Made by a program: the position numbers and the translations under genes. From the NCBI GenBank assembly GCA_025361995.1, contig JANYIP010000183.1, forward strand, positions 1 to 9,537: 9,537 nucleotides of DNA, given 5' to 3'. This document shows positions 1 to 5,656 of the stretch, piece after piece (positions within the stretch are counted from its first letter, which is position 1; each line of letters begins with the position of its first letter). A model generated the notes under the pieces. That model searched no databases. It had not been told where the DNA came from and worked only from the letters and a program-made list of their open reading frames with translations. This DNA is from Streptomycetales bacterium. Lineage in GTDB: Bacteria > Actinomycetota > Actinomycetes > Prado026.

Positions 1-28
1 CGGGGAGGGTGGGGAGCCGGGACGCGCA

Positions 29-48
29 CCCGGCGGGAAAGTGCCGGG
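29..48 (-). promoter_or_regulatory. Hairpin downstream of the leader peptide (possible attenuator)
   Basis: CCCGGC at 29-34 and GCCGGG at 43-48 form a perfect 6-bp stem with an 8-nt loop, starting 4 bp after the leader-peptide stop on the minus strand. Position and polarity suit an attenuator between a leader peptide and a downstream gene, but GC-rich hairpins are common here and the downstream gene is out of view. Confidence 0.3.
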
Positions 49-52
49 AGGG

Positions 53-139
53 TCAGGCGACCGGACGGCAGGCCATGCCACAGACACGCATCAGGTCGAC
101 GTGACGTCGCTCGACCAGGTTGGGCGTGACGGGCTTCAT
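53..139 (-). CDS. Putative short leader peptide (28 aa)
   Basis: The 28-codon reading frame contains the stretch LVERRHVDLMRVCGMACR. I recall the core pattern R-H-V-D-L-x-R-V with a Cys-Arg ending from small actinobacterial leader peptides, many of them in front of sulfur-metabolism genes; this is memory, not a search. Cys residues are at positions 20 and 24 near the end, where ribosome stalling could sense cysteine. The start is the ATG at 137-139. There is no Shine-Dalgarno sequence before it, so initiation may be leaderless, although I see no convincing -10 box. A GC hairpin follows the stop, and the regulated gene would lie left of position 1. It could also be a chance frame; confidence is moderate because the motif is specific but the gene is short and its target is not visible. 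Confidence 0.5.
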   Translation of the reverse strand: MKPVTPNLVERRHVDLMRVCGMACRPVA

Positions 140-199
140 ACGAGGAGTCTGACAGAGCGCGGTCCAACATGCGAGACCGGGTCCAGATGGTGGACGAAA

Positions 200-239
200 G
201 GAGAGGTGGGGTGCTCCCGGGACACCACCCCACCTCTCC
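200..239 (-). terminator. Intrinsic terminator of the small membrane-protein gene
   Basis: A perfect 14-bp inverted repeat (GGAGAGGTGGGGTG at 200-213, complement at 226-239) encloses a 12-nt loop. Read on the minus strand the stem is followed by TTTC, and it begins 12 bp beyond the stop of the 49-codon gene. Stem length and perfection make this the clearest terminator in the window, even though the T-tract is short. Confidence 0.75.
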
Positions 240-251
240 GGCTCTCCCCTG

Positions 252-401
252 CTACACCCGGCTGCGGCGCCCGCCGATGGACGAGACGGCACCGACCACG
301 AGCAGCACGATGGCGATGATGAAGAGCCACTTGGCTGCGGTGGCGAAGCCGATGACGGCCGCGACCAAGGCGGCCACGAGCAGGATCAACCAGGTAGACA
401 C
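252..401 (-). CDS. Small hydrophobic membrane protein (49 aa)
   Basis: A 49-residue, almost wholly hydrophobic protein with two predicted membrane helices: about residues 4-20 (WLILLVAALVAAVIGFA) and 24-41 (WLFIIAIVLLVVGAVSSI). A short turn with one Lys separates them, and a basic tail (GGRRSR) follows. I chose the GTG at 399-401 because GGACGAGGAG stands 5 nt before it; the in-frame ATG at 471-473 would add 24 charged residues that do not look membrane-like and has no such site. It resembles the small two-helix hydrophobic proteins common in actinobacteria and DUF1328-like proteins in size and layout, but I cannot assign a family or function. It lies 120 bp after the cupin gene on the same strand and has its own terminator. 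Confidence 0.7.
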   Translation of the reverse strand: MSTWLILLVAALVAAVIGFATAAKWLFIIAIVLLVVGAVSSIGGRRSRV

Positions 402-406
402 GAGGA

Positions 407-416
407 CTCCTCGTCC
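407..416 (-). promoter_or_regulatory. RBS fixing the GTG start of the 49-aa protein
   Basis: GGACGAGGAG on the minus strand ends 5 nt before the GTG at 401. It decides between this start and the ATG 72 bp upstream. Confidence 0.7.
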
Positions 417-424
417 GGACGGGC

Positions 425-443
425 GGCGACCGCTGCGGTCGCC
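425..443. repeat. 19-bp palindrome upstream of the small membrane-protein gene
   Basis: GGCGACCGC, a single T, then GCGGTCGCC: two perfect 9-bp arms around one central base, 24 bp upstream of the GTG at 401. The stretch 402-521 otherwise holds no gene and presumably carries this gene's promoter; I see no clear -35/-10 pair in it. The palindrome could be an operator or a hairpin in the 5' leader. Confidence 0.4.
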
Positions 444-521
444 GATGACGTCGAGACTCTCCCCGGGTGTCACGCCTGTCTAAACCCCGCTGGACCCTTC
501 TTGGCCTCGGCGTGAGCGGTG

Positions 522-872
522 TCACCCCGGCCGGACAGGCCCCGCGACGACGTACACCTTGCGCAGGGTCTCGTGGACCGTCCAGGTCGTGCGCGCCTCG
601 GCCTCGACCATGCCGATGTCGCCGGGGCCCAGCTCGAGCGTCGGCCCACCTTCCACGACGACCGTGGCCCGCCCGGCGAGCACGACGAACACCTCGTCGC
701 CCTCGACGTCGGTCGAGACACCGGGCGTGTGCTCCCAGATCCCGATGGTGAGGCCCTGCGCGCCGAGCACGTCCAGCGCGGCCACCCGGGGGTCTCCGGA
801 GACGACCTGATCGGTGTCCAGCGGTGTCGCCGCCAGGGCCAGGGTCGCTGCGGGGATCACGGTGCAGGTCAT
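522..872 (-). CDS. Cupin domain protein (Cupin_3/DUF861-like)
   Basis: A 116-residue single-domain cupin. The first cupin motif region spans about residues 44-76, with GIWEHTPG at 44-51, an acidic stretch EGDEVF at 57-62 and LAGRATVVVEGG at 65-76. The second follows as LELGPGDIGMVE at 79-90, then TWTVHETLRKVYVV at 96-109. The W-x-V-x-E-T-x-R-K-x-Y-V ending is typical of the Cupin_3 (DUF861) group, which includes ureidoglycine aminohydrolase and EutQ-like domains. The usual metal-binding His set of the first motif is incomplete, so binding and catalysis are uncertain and the substrate unknown. The ATG at 870-872 was chosen because the cupin fold begins soon after it; a longer frame reaching 1217 would run antisense through the DUF3263 gene. 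No strong Shine-Dalgarno is present, and TAGGGT 7 nt upstream suggests leaderless initiation. Confidence 0.85.
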   Translation of the reverse strand: MTCTVIPAATLALAATPLDTDQVVSGDPRVAALDVLGAQGLTIGIWEHTPGVSTDVEGDEVFVVLAGRATVVVEGGPTLELGPGDIGMVEAEARTTWTVHETLRKVYVVAGPVRPG

Positions 873-879
873 GCCCGGC

Positions 880-885
880 ACCCTA
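880..885 (-). promoter_or_regulatory. Possible -10 box for leaderless cupin transcript
   Basis: TAGGGT on the minus strand, matching the actinobacterial TANNNT pattern, ends 7 nt before the cupin ATG. Transcription would begin at or next to the start codon. No matching -35 is visible. Confidence 0.35.
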
Positions 886-957
886 GCCCGCGCCGACGAC
901 CGCCTCTCGGAGTGCCCCGAGCCCCGTGAGCTCGCCGGATCGCCGTCGGCGCGGTGA

Positions 958-987
958 ATGACAACGGTGGGATTTGCCCCGTACGAT
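958..987 (+). promoter_or_regulatory. Promoter of the DUF3263-LytR_C operon
   Basis: ATGACA (958-963) and TACGAT (982-987) are separated by 18 bp, a good match to housekeeping actinobacterial promoters. The predicted start of transcription, about 993-995, falls at the foot of the hairpin at 994-1021, giving a leader of about 54 nt before the ATG at 1048. Confidence 0.55.
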
Positions 988-993
988 AACGGC

Positions 994-1021
994 GCGGCCC
1001 GGGAGGGGAAGCCTGGGCCGC
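994..1021 (+). promoter_or_regulatory. Hairpin at the extreme 5' end of the DUF3263 mRNA
   Basis: GCGGCCCGGG (994-1003) pairs with CCTGGGCCGC (1012-1021), ten pairs with one G-U, around an 8-nt loop. It starts where the predicted transcript begins and has no T-tract after it, so it looks like a 5'-end stabilising or regulatory stem, not a terminator. Confidence 0.4.
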
Positions 1022-1047
1022 TTAACACTTCAGGCGAGAGGAGAGCC

Positions 1048-1359
1048 ATGACACCGGATGCGGCCAATACGCCCGCCGGCAGCGGCGCGTCGAGCGCGCC
1101 CACGTCCGACGGGCTGTCCGAGCGCGACCTCGCCGTGCTGGCGTTCGAGCGCCAGTGGTGGAAGTACGCAGGGGCCAAGGAGCAGGCCGTCCGCGACCTG
1201 TTCGACATGTCGGCCACCCGCTACTACCAGGTGCTCAACGGCTTGATCGACCGGCCGGACGCCCTGGCCGCGGACCCGATGCTGGTGAAGCGGCTGCGGC
1301 GGCTCCGGGCTTCCAGGCAGCGCGCCCGCTCGGCACGTCGCCTCGGCTTCGAAGCCTGA
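1048..1359 (+). CDS. DUF3263 family protein
   Basis: A 103-residue basic protein. After a low-complexity Ala/Ser/Pro N-terminus (residues 1-20) comes the conserved core: LSERDLAVLAFERQWW at 23-38, then KEQAVRDLFDMSATRYYQVL at 44-63, then an Arg-rich tail (LVKRLRRLRASRQRARSARR). This is the pattern I know as DUF3263, an actinobacterial family of unknown function. The segment from KEQAVRDLF to YYQVLN has the spacing of a helix-turn-helix (helix, DMSATRY turn, second helix), so DNA binding is a reasonable inference. The ATG at 1048 follows GAGAGGAGAG (1036-1045); an in-frame ATG at 958 lies inside the promoter and is rejected. The LytR_C gene starts 17 bp downstream, so the two are probably co-transcribed. 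Confidence 0.88.
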   Translation: MTPDAANTPAGSGASSAPTSDGLSERDLAVLAFERQWWKYAGAKEQAVRDLFDMSATRYYQVLNGLIDRPDALAADPMLVKRLRRLRASRQRARSARRLGFEA

Positions 1360-1376
1360 TCCGCAGCTGACGGCCC

Positions 1377-2174
1377 ATGTCCGACGACGGACGTCTGCCT
1401 CCCTCCTGGGGACCCCCTCCCGGAGCGGGACCCGATGGCCTGGCTGGCCTGTTCGACCGCCCGCCGGCCGCGCCAGCACCTGTCCCCCCTGATCCCGCGG
1501 AGCTAGCCGCTGCGCACCAGGCCCAGCTCGAGGCGGGCGCAGCTGGCGGCTTTGCAGCGGGTGGGGCATACCCGGCGTACACGGCGGCCGAGGCTGATCC
1601 GCCGAGGTCCACCGGTGCCCATCGCGCGGGCCGGCAGCCCGCCCGCTACATCCTGCCTGCGGTAGGTGGCGCCATCGCCGTCGTCCTCGCCGGTCTGGGC
1701 ATCTCTGGCTGGTTCGGGAGCGGCTCGACGACGGGTGCACCCGCCGCCAGCCAGCGCTCCTTGCTCAGCACCCCGCCGCCGACCGCCTCCACCCCTTCGA
1801 AGCCGAGCACGGCGACGCCGTCCCCCACGCACTCGCCGACCGCGCCGGCCAGCCCTCCCGTGCGGAGCGCGAAGCCGTCCCCGGTCGTCGTCGCGCCACC
1901 TGTGGTCCATGCGCCCACCGTCGTTCTCAACGAGACGCCGATCCACGGGCTGGCCGCCAGCGTCGCGGCCCGGCTGCGGGCCAAGCACTGGGTCGTGACC
2001 GGTGTCGGCAACTGGCGCGGGAACATCGGCGCCACCACGGTGTACTACCCCCCGGGGATGGAGGCTGCGGCCCGCTCGCTCGCCTACGACCTCGGCGTCG
2101 ACCGGATCCGGCCGAGCGTCGGCGGCATGCTCACCGACCGGCTGAGCGTGGTCCTCACCTCGAACCCGTACTAG
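1377..2174 (+). CDS. Membrane-anchored LytR_C domain protein
   Basis: A 265-residue single-pass envelope protein. Residues 1-90 are a Pro/Ala/Gly-rich cytoplasmic region. Residues 91-112 (YILPAVGGAIAVVLAGLGIS and on) form one membrane helix preceded by Arg, giving an N-in, C-out topology. Residues 125-180 are a Pro/Ser/Thr-rich extracytoplasmic linker. Residues 181-263 match the LytR_C fold, with VVLNETPIHGLAASVAARL, WVVTGVGNW and TTVYYPPG. This domain sits at the C-terminus of LytR-CpsA-Psr cell-wall ligases, but here the catalytic LCP domain is absent, so a ligand-binding or scaffolding role in the envelope is more likely than catalysis. No good Shine-Dalgarno precedes the ATG, so translation may be coupled to the DUF3263 gene ending 17 bp upstream. 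Such stand-alone LytR_C proteins beside DUF3263 occur in other actinobacteria, including mycobacteria (from memory). Confidence 0.85.
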   Translation: MSDDGRLPPSWGPPPGAGPDGLAGLFDRPPAAPAPVPPDPAELAAAHQAQLEAGAAGGFAAGGAYPAYTAAEADPPRSTGAHRAGRQPARYILPAVGGAIAVVLAGLGISGWFGSGSTTGAPAASQRSLLSTPPPTASTPSKPSTATPSPTHSPTAPASPPVRSAKPSPVVVAPPVVHAPTVVLNETPIHGLAASVAARLRAKHWVVTGVGNWRGNIGATTVYYPPGMEAAARSLAYDLGVDRIRPSVGGMLTDRLSVVLTSNPY

Positions 2175-2183
2175 CCGCCAGCG

Positions 2184-2222
2184 CCGCCGGGTGCTCGCGG
2201 CCCGGCCGCGGGCACCCGGCGG
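2184..2222 (+). terminator. Strong GC hairpin after the LytR_C gene
   Basis: CCGCCGGGTGC (2184-2194) pairs perfectly with GCACCCGGCGG (2212-2222); inside, CGCGG (2196-2200) pairs with CCGCG (2206-2210), giving a nearly continuous 16-bp stem. No T-tract follows, as is common for actinobacterial terminators. It starts 9 bp after the stop codon and ends 12 bp before the otsB ATG, so it separates the two transcription units. Confidence 0.55.
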
Positions 2223-2228
2223 TACGGT
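2223..2228 (+). promoter_or_regulatory. Possible -10 box for leaderless otsB transcript
   Basis: TACGGT (TANNNT) immediately follows the hairpin and ends 6 nt before the otsB ATG, the spacing expected if transcription starts at the A of the start codon. No Shine-Dalgarno is present and no -35 is recognisable within the GC hairpin. Confidence 0.35.
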
Positions 2229-2234
2229 CCAGGC

Positions 2235-3056
2235 ATGACCTCGTCGGTCCCGTCGGCCCAGCTCTCGGTGCTGCTGGCTGACCTCGTGGCCGATCCCTCG
2301 CGGGCCCTGGTCGCCTGCGACTACGACGGCACGCTCGCGCCGATCGTCGACGACCCCGAGCTCGCGTTCCCTGCGCCAGGGGCGGTCGAGGCCTTGGCTG
2401 CACTGGCCAGTCGAGTCGGGCTGGTGGCGGTCCTGACCGGCCGCCCCGCCGCCGACGCGGTGCGCCTCGGCGGGCTCGACCGGGTCCCCGGGGTGGTGGT
2501 TCTCGGCCTGTACGGCGTCCAGCGCTGGTCTGCTGGCGTCCTGGACGTGCCCGACGCGCCGCCTGGGCTGGCAGCCGCCGAGCGCGCTGCCCAGGTGCTG
2601 GCCGGGCGGGTGGGGGCCCGCCTCGAGCCCAAGGGCGGCTCGTTCGCTGTGCACACCCGGCAGGCGCCTGATCCGGTGGGGGCGCTCGCCGAGCTGCGGC
2701 CGGCGCTGGTCGCCCTCGCCGCCGAGCACGGCTTGCAGGTCGAGCCCGGACGGTACGTCCTGGAGCTGCGCGCCACCGGGGCGCAGCACGTCGACAAGGG
2801 CACCGCACTGAGCCGGCTCGCCGCGGCGTTGCCTGACGGGCACCCGGCGTGCAGCGTCCTCTTCGCCGGGGACGACCTCGGTGACCTCGCCGCCTTCGAC
2901 GCCTGCAGCCGGCTGCGTACGGCCGGGACGCCCGCGTGGTCGGTGGCTGCGGCCAGCCCTGAGGCGCCGGAGGTCGCGGCCCGTGCGGACTTTGTCGTGG
3001 ACGGCCCGACCGGCGTCGTGGAGCTGCTCGCCGAGCTGGTTCAGCTGCTGGGCTGA
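2235..3056 (+). CDS. otsB: Trehalose-6-phosphate phosphatase
   Basis: A 273-residue HAD-superfamily phosphatase that removes phosphate from trehalose 6-phosphate in the cytoplasm, the second step of trehalose synthesis. Motif I is CDYDGTLAPI at 28-37, with nucleophile Asp29 and acid/base Asp31. Motif II is LTGRP at 67-71. The trehalose-phosphatase cap region includes GLYG at 91-94, EPKGGSFAVHTR at 131-142 and YVLELR at 174-179. Motif III is the Lys of DKGTAL (188), and motif IV is FAGDDLGDLAAF at 210-221 with metal ligands Asp213, Asp214 and Asp217. Length is usual for OtsB. The ATG at 2235 lies just before the first conserved helix and lacks a Shine-Dalgarno. Its 3' end overlaps the convergent otsA by 16 bp; having both trehalose enzymes side by side supports the call. 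Confidence 0.93.
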   Translation: MTSSVPSAQLSVLLADLVADPSRALVACDYDGTLAPIVDDPELAFPAPGAVEALAALASRVGLVAVLTGRPAADAVRLGGLDRVPGVVVLGLYGVQRWSAGVLDVPDAPPGLAAAERAAQVLAGRVGARLEPKGGSFAVHTRQAPDPVGALAELRPALVALAAEHGLQVEPGRYVLELRATGAQHVDKGTALSRLAAALPDGHPACSVLFAGDDLGDLAAFDACSRLRTAGTPAWSVAAASPEAPEVAARADFVVDGPTGVVELLAELVQLLG

Positions 3057-4519
3057 GGCCGGCTGATGTCGAGGTCGTCGAGCTGGCCGGCGAGCCACGC
3101 GGCCGGTGGCAGAGCGGTGGAGGCGGTGGCCAGCCGGTCGCAGCGGGCCTGCCTGTCGACGGCGTCCATCGACAGCGCGGCGTGCAGCGCCTCGGCCGTG
3201 CCCACGACGTCAAAAGGATTGACCATCAGGGCATCCGGGCCGAGCTCCTCGGCAGCGCCGGCTTCCCGCGAGAGCACCAGAACGCACCCGTCCTCAGTCA
3301 CCACGGGACCCTCCTTGGCCACCAGGTTCATGCCGTCCCTGATCGGGTTGACGAGCAGCACGTCGGCGAGGGCGTACGCGGCGAGCGAGCGCGCGTAGTC
3401 GTCCTGGACGTCGAGCAGCAACGGCTGCCACTGTGGCGTCCCGAAGTCGTCGTTGATGCTCTGACCAAGCCGCTGCACGGCCGCGGTGTACTCGCGGTAG
3501 ACCGGCAGGTCGTGCCGGCTCGGGTACGCGAACGCGACGTGGACGACCTGGCCGCGCCACTGCGGGTAGCGCACGAGCAGCTCGCGATAGGCCTCCAGGC
3601 CGCGGACGATGTTCTTGGACAGCTCGGTACGGTCAACCCGGACGATCGCCTGCCGGTCGCCCACCTGGTCGCGCAGCGAGGCTAGCCGGGCCTGGACGTC
3701 GGGCTGGGCGGCCCGCTCGCGCAGGGCCGGGCCGTCCACGCCGAGCGCGTGGACGTCCAGCCGGGTGACCTCGCCCTCGTGGTGCACGGCCAGCGGCCCG
3801 TTGTCGCCCAGCCCCTCGACCTTGGCCCCCAGCACCCGCGCGCAGCAGCGACCGAACGCCTCGGCCCAGCGGCGGGTCAGGAACCCGGCGCGGTCGGCAC
3901 CGAGCACCCCGCGCAGAACGGCAGTGCCGATCTCGTCAGGCAGGACTTGGAAGTAGTCAGGGGGAGCCCAGGGGGTGTGCGAGAAGTGGCCGATCCGCAG
4001 GTCCGGCCGGCGCTCGCGCAGCAGCCGTGGGGCCAGCGTCAGGTGGTAGTCCTGGATCACGACGCGCGCTCCCGGCGCAGCCTCGGCGGCCACCGCGGCG
4101 GCGAACGCGTCGTTGTACTTCACGTACGAGTCCCAGTCGCGGCTGAAACGGGCTCCGAACGATGGCTCGACCGGGGTGTCGAACAGCATGTGGTGGACGA
4201 ACCAGAGCGTCGAGTTGGCGATCGACGAGTACGCCCGGGTGAACGTCCCCGGATCGATCGCGAGCATCCGGACCGCGGTGCCCGACACGTCGAGGTGGCC
4301 GGTGCCCGCAGCCCGGGCGGCTTGGCGGTCCGCGTCGGACAGCGCCGCGCAGACCCAGACCGCGTCCCCCGCGCCGGACAGCGCGGCAACCAGTCCGCCG
4401 CCTCCGCGGCTCGCGCTGAGCTGCCCGTCGACTCCGAGGGCGTACGAGACGGGGCCGCGGTTGGAGGCCAGCACCACGTGGGCCGTCCCCGGCTGGGAAC
4501 CCGGATCCCTCGCCGTCAT
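3041..4519 (-). CDS. otsA: Trehalose-6-phosphate synthase (GT20)
   Basis: A 492-residue glycosyltransferase of family GT20 that joins glucose from a nucleotide sugar to glucose 6-phosphate. Visible elements are LASNRGPVSY at 17-26 (Arg21 in the phosphate site), WDSYVKYNDAFA at 129-140, VIQDYHLTLAPRLLR at 154-168, HFSHTPWAP at 178-186, the donor-site pair Arg297 and Lys302 in VDRTELSKNI, NPIRDGMNLVAKEG at 391-404, and SREAGAAEELG at 417-427. The loop most synthases carry as LDYSKG reads TELSKN here. I associate this with an actinobacterial branch; the Streptomyces venezuelae enzyme is reported to use GDP-glucose, so the donor need not be UDP-glucose. The related pseudo-glycosyltransferases (VldE/ValL) are a less likely alternative given the adjoining otsB. 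It follows gpgS by 29 bp across a tandem repeat. Confidence 0.9.
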   Translation of the reverse strand: MTARDPGSQPGTAHVVLASNRGPVSYALGVDGQLSASRGGGGLVAALSGAGDAVWVCAALSDADRQAARAAGTGHLDVSGTAVRMLAIDPGTFTRAYSSIANSTLWFVHHMLFDTPVEPSFGARFSRDWDSYVKYNDAFAAAVAAEAAPGARVVIQDYHLTLAPRLLRERRPDLRIGHFSHTPWAPPDYFQVLPDEIGTAVLRGVLGADRAGFLTRRWAEAFGRCCARVLGAKVEGLGDNGPLAVHHEGEVTRLDVHALGVDGPALRERAAQPDVQARLASLRDQVGDRQAIVRVDRTELSKNIVRGLEAYRELLVRYPQWRGQVVHVAFAYPSRHDLPVYREYTAAVQRLGQSINDDFGTPQWQPLLLDVQDDYARSLAAYALADVLLVNPIRDGMNLVAKEGPVVTEDGCVLVLSREAGAAEELGPDALMVNPFDVVGTAEALHAALSMDAVDRQARCDRLATASTALPPAAWLAGQLDDLDISRPQPSS

Positions 4520-4539
4520 CGTTCGACTCTAGGAGGCAT
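4516..4539 (-). CDS. Seven-codon mini-ORF overlapping the otsA start
   Basis: ATG at 4537-4539 opens a frame encoding MPPRVER that ends in TGA at 4516-4518. This stop overlaps the otsA start as ATGA. It lies inside the gpgS-otsA tandem repeat and is created by it. No Shine-Dalgarno precedes it, so translation is not assured. If translated, a ribosome terminating here could reinitiate on otsA, which itself lacks a good ribosome binding site. Confidence 0.25.
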   Translation of the reverse strand: MPPRVER

Positions 4540-4557
4540 GGTCCGACTCTAGGAGGC
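4518..4557. repeat. 20-bp tandem duplication at the gpgS-otsA junction
   Basis: Two adjacent 20-bp units share the core CGACTCTAGGAGGC (plus strand, 4524-4537 and 4544-4557) and differ at two positions in the remaining six. The unit covers the last gpgS codons and stop in one copy and ends at the otsA ATG in the other, so it looks like a local slippage duplication of the junction. Confidence 0.8.
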
Positions 4558-5544
4558 GCGGGTGCCCCGAGACGATCGGGCTGCGGCGTAGTCGGTCAGG
4601 GTCACCATCGGCGGCCGCTCGACGAGCTCGACGTCATACGTGCTCACGTCCATCCCGCCGGCCGTCCGCTCGAACTGGGCGATGGTCGGGTTCAGCGGCC
4701 CCCGCAACCGGATCCGGCCGGCTTGCTCCAGACGGCGCAGCGCCACCTGCATGATCTCGCTCGCCATCAGGCCGAGGCGCTGGTCGCTCTGGTGGCGGTG
4801 GTGCCGCACCCCGAGGTCGACCTGCGCGATCGCGTCGAGCCCCGCGATCTGGAGGGTGTCGACGAGCAGGGCCAGCTCGACGCCGTACCCGGTGGGGAAG
4901 GACAGCACCTCGAGCAGGGCTCGGCGGGCCGCGTACTCACCGGCGAGCGGCTGGACCACGCCGGCGAGCTCGGGCCAGTGCAGGTTGATCAGCGGGCGTG
5001 CGACCAGCTCGGTGACCCGTCCACCACCGCCGGCGAGCACGGCGTCGTCGGCGCGCAGCGGCCGGTCGTACAGCGCCTTGACCATGCTCACCGTCGGGTC
5101 GAGCAGCAGCGGTCCGAGCAGCCCCGTGACGTACGAGGCGTCGAACGAGCGCAGGTCCGCGTCGATGAACACCACGATGTCGCCGCTGCTCGCCACCAGC
5201 GAGCGCCAGAGCACTTCGCCCTTGCCGGGCAACGGGTCCAGGCCCGGCAAGATCGCGTCGCGCTGGATCACGGTGGCACCGGCGGCGGCGGCCACTGCTG
5301 CGGTGCGGTCCGTGCTCCCGGAGTCGACGACGAGGAGCTCATCGACGAGTGAGCCCGCTGACCCCCCGCTCATCAGCTCCCGGCGGATCGTCGCGACGAT
5401 CGCCCCGACCGTCTCCTCCTCGTCCAGCGCGGGCAGGACCACGCTGACCGTGCTGGAACTCTTGGCGGCTAGCAGCGACTGGACCGAGAAGTCGGCAGCC
5501 GCGAACGTGCGCCGGGCCAGCCAGCGCTCGACGTCGGGTCGCAC
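4549..5544 (-). CDS. gpgS: Glucosyl-3-phosphoglycerate synthase (GT81)
   Basis: A 331-residue GT-A-fold transferase that moves glucose from a nucleotide sugar to D-3-phosphoglycerate. The product leads to glucosylglycerate (a compatible solute) or, in mycobacteria, to methylglucose lipopolysaccharide. Conserved elements are VSVVLPALDEEETVG at 33-47, VVDSGSTDRTA at 72-82, LPGKGEVLWRSL at 105-116, the metal-binding DAD at 128-130, VKALYDRPL at 155-163, GRVTELVARPLINL at 175-188, LAGEYAARR at 200-208, GYGVELALLVDT at 219-230 and the His-rich RHHRHQS at 247-253. I start it at the GTG at 5542-5544: GGGGAGG precedes it by 6 nt, and RPDVERWLARRTF is a usual N-terminus for the family. A longer frame to 5739 would run antisense through the SAM riboswitch. 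It is probably transcribed with otsA, linking two osmoprotectant pathways. Confidence 0.92.
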   Translation of the reverse strand: MRPDVERWLARRTFAAADFSVQSLLAAKSSSTVSVVLPALDEEETVGAIVATIRRELMSGGSAGSLVDELLVVDSGSTDRTAAVAAAAGATVIQRDAILPGLDPLPGKGEVLWRSLVASSGDIVVFIDADLRSFDASYVTGLLGPLLLDPTVSMVKALYDRPLRADDAVLAGGGGRVTELVARPLINLHWPELAGVVQPLAGEYAARRALLEVLSFPTGYGVELALLVDTLQIAGLDAIAQVDLGVRHHRHQSDQRLGLMASEIMQVALRRLEQAGRIRLRGPLNPTIAQFERTAGGMDVSTYDVELVERPPMVTLTDYAAARSSRGTRAS

Positions 5545-5550
5545 AGCGGG

Positions 5551-5557
5551 CCTCCCC
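5551..5557 (-). promoter_or_regulatory. RBS fixing the GTG start of gpgS
   Basis: GGGGAGG on the minus strand, 6 nt before the GTG at 5544. It supports the shorter gpgS and leaves 5558-5656 as a divergent promoter region in which I see no confident -35/-10 pair. Confidence 0.65.
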
Positions 5558-5656
5558 GGACGTCTCGTTCCTCGGACCGGGCGCGCGGCGGCGGCGCCTT
5601 TCGGTACAGTCTCCCTGTTCGACAGGTGAACCGCGTACCGACACAAATTCATACCG

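Noticed and set aside
873..1217. N-terminal extension of the cupin gene to an upstream ATG
   Set aside because: It would run antisense through the DUF3263 gene and its promoter, and the added residues show no domain.
1503..3098. Long minus-strand open frame of 531 codons across the LytR_C and otsB genes
   Set aside because: Its product is Arg/Gly/Pro-rich with no family motif, and it is antisense to two genes with clear domains. Long antisense frames are expected in GC-rich DNA.
2155..3213. Minus-strand frame of 352 codons
   Set aside because: Low-complexity Arg/Pro/Ala product, antisense to otsB with no conserved domain; a shadow frame.
4640..5629. Plus-strand frame of 329 codons
   Set aside because: Antisense to gpgS, Ser/Arg-rich, with no recognisable domain.
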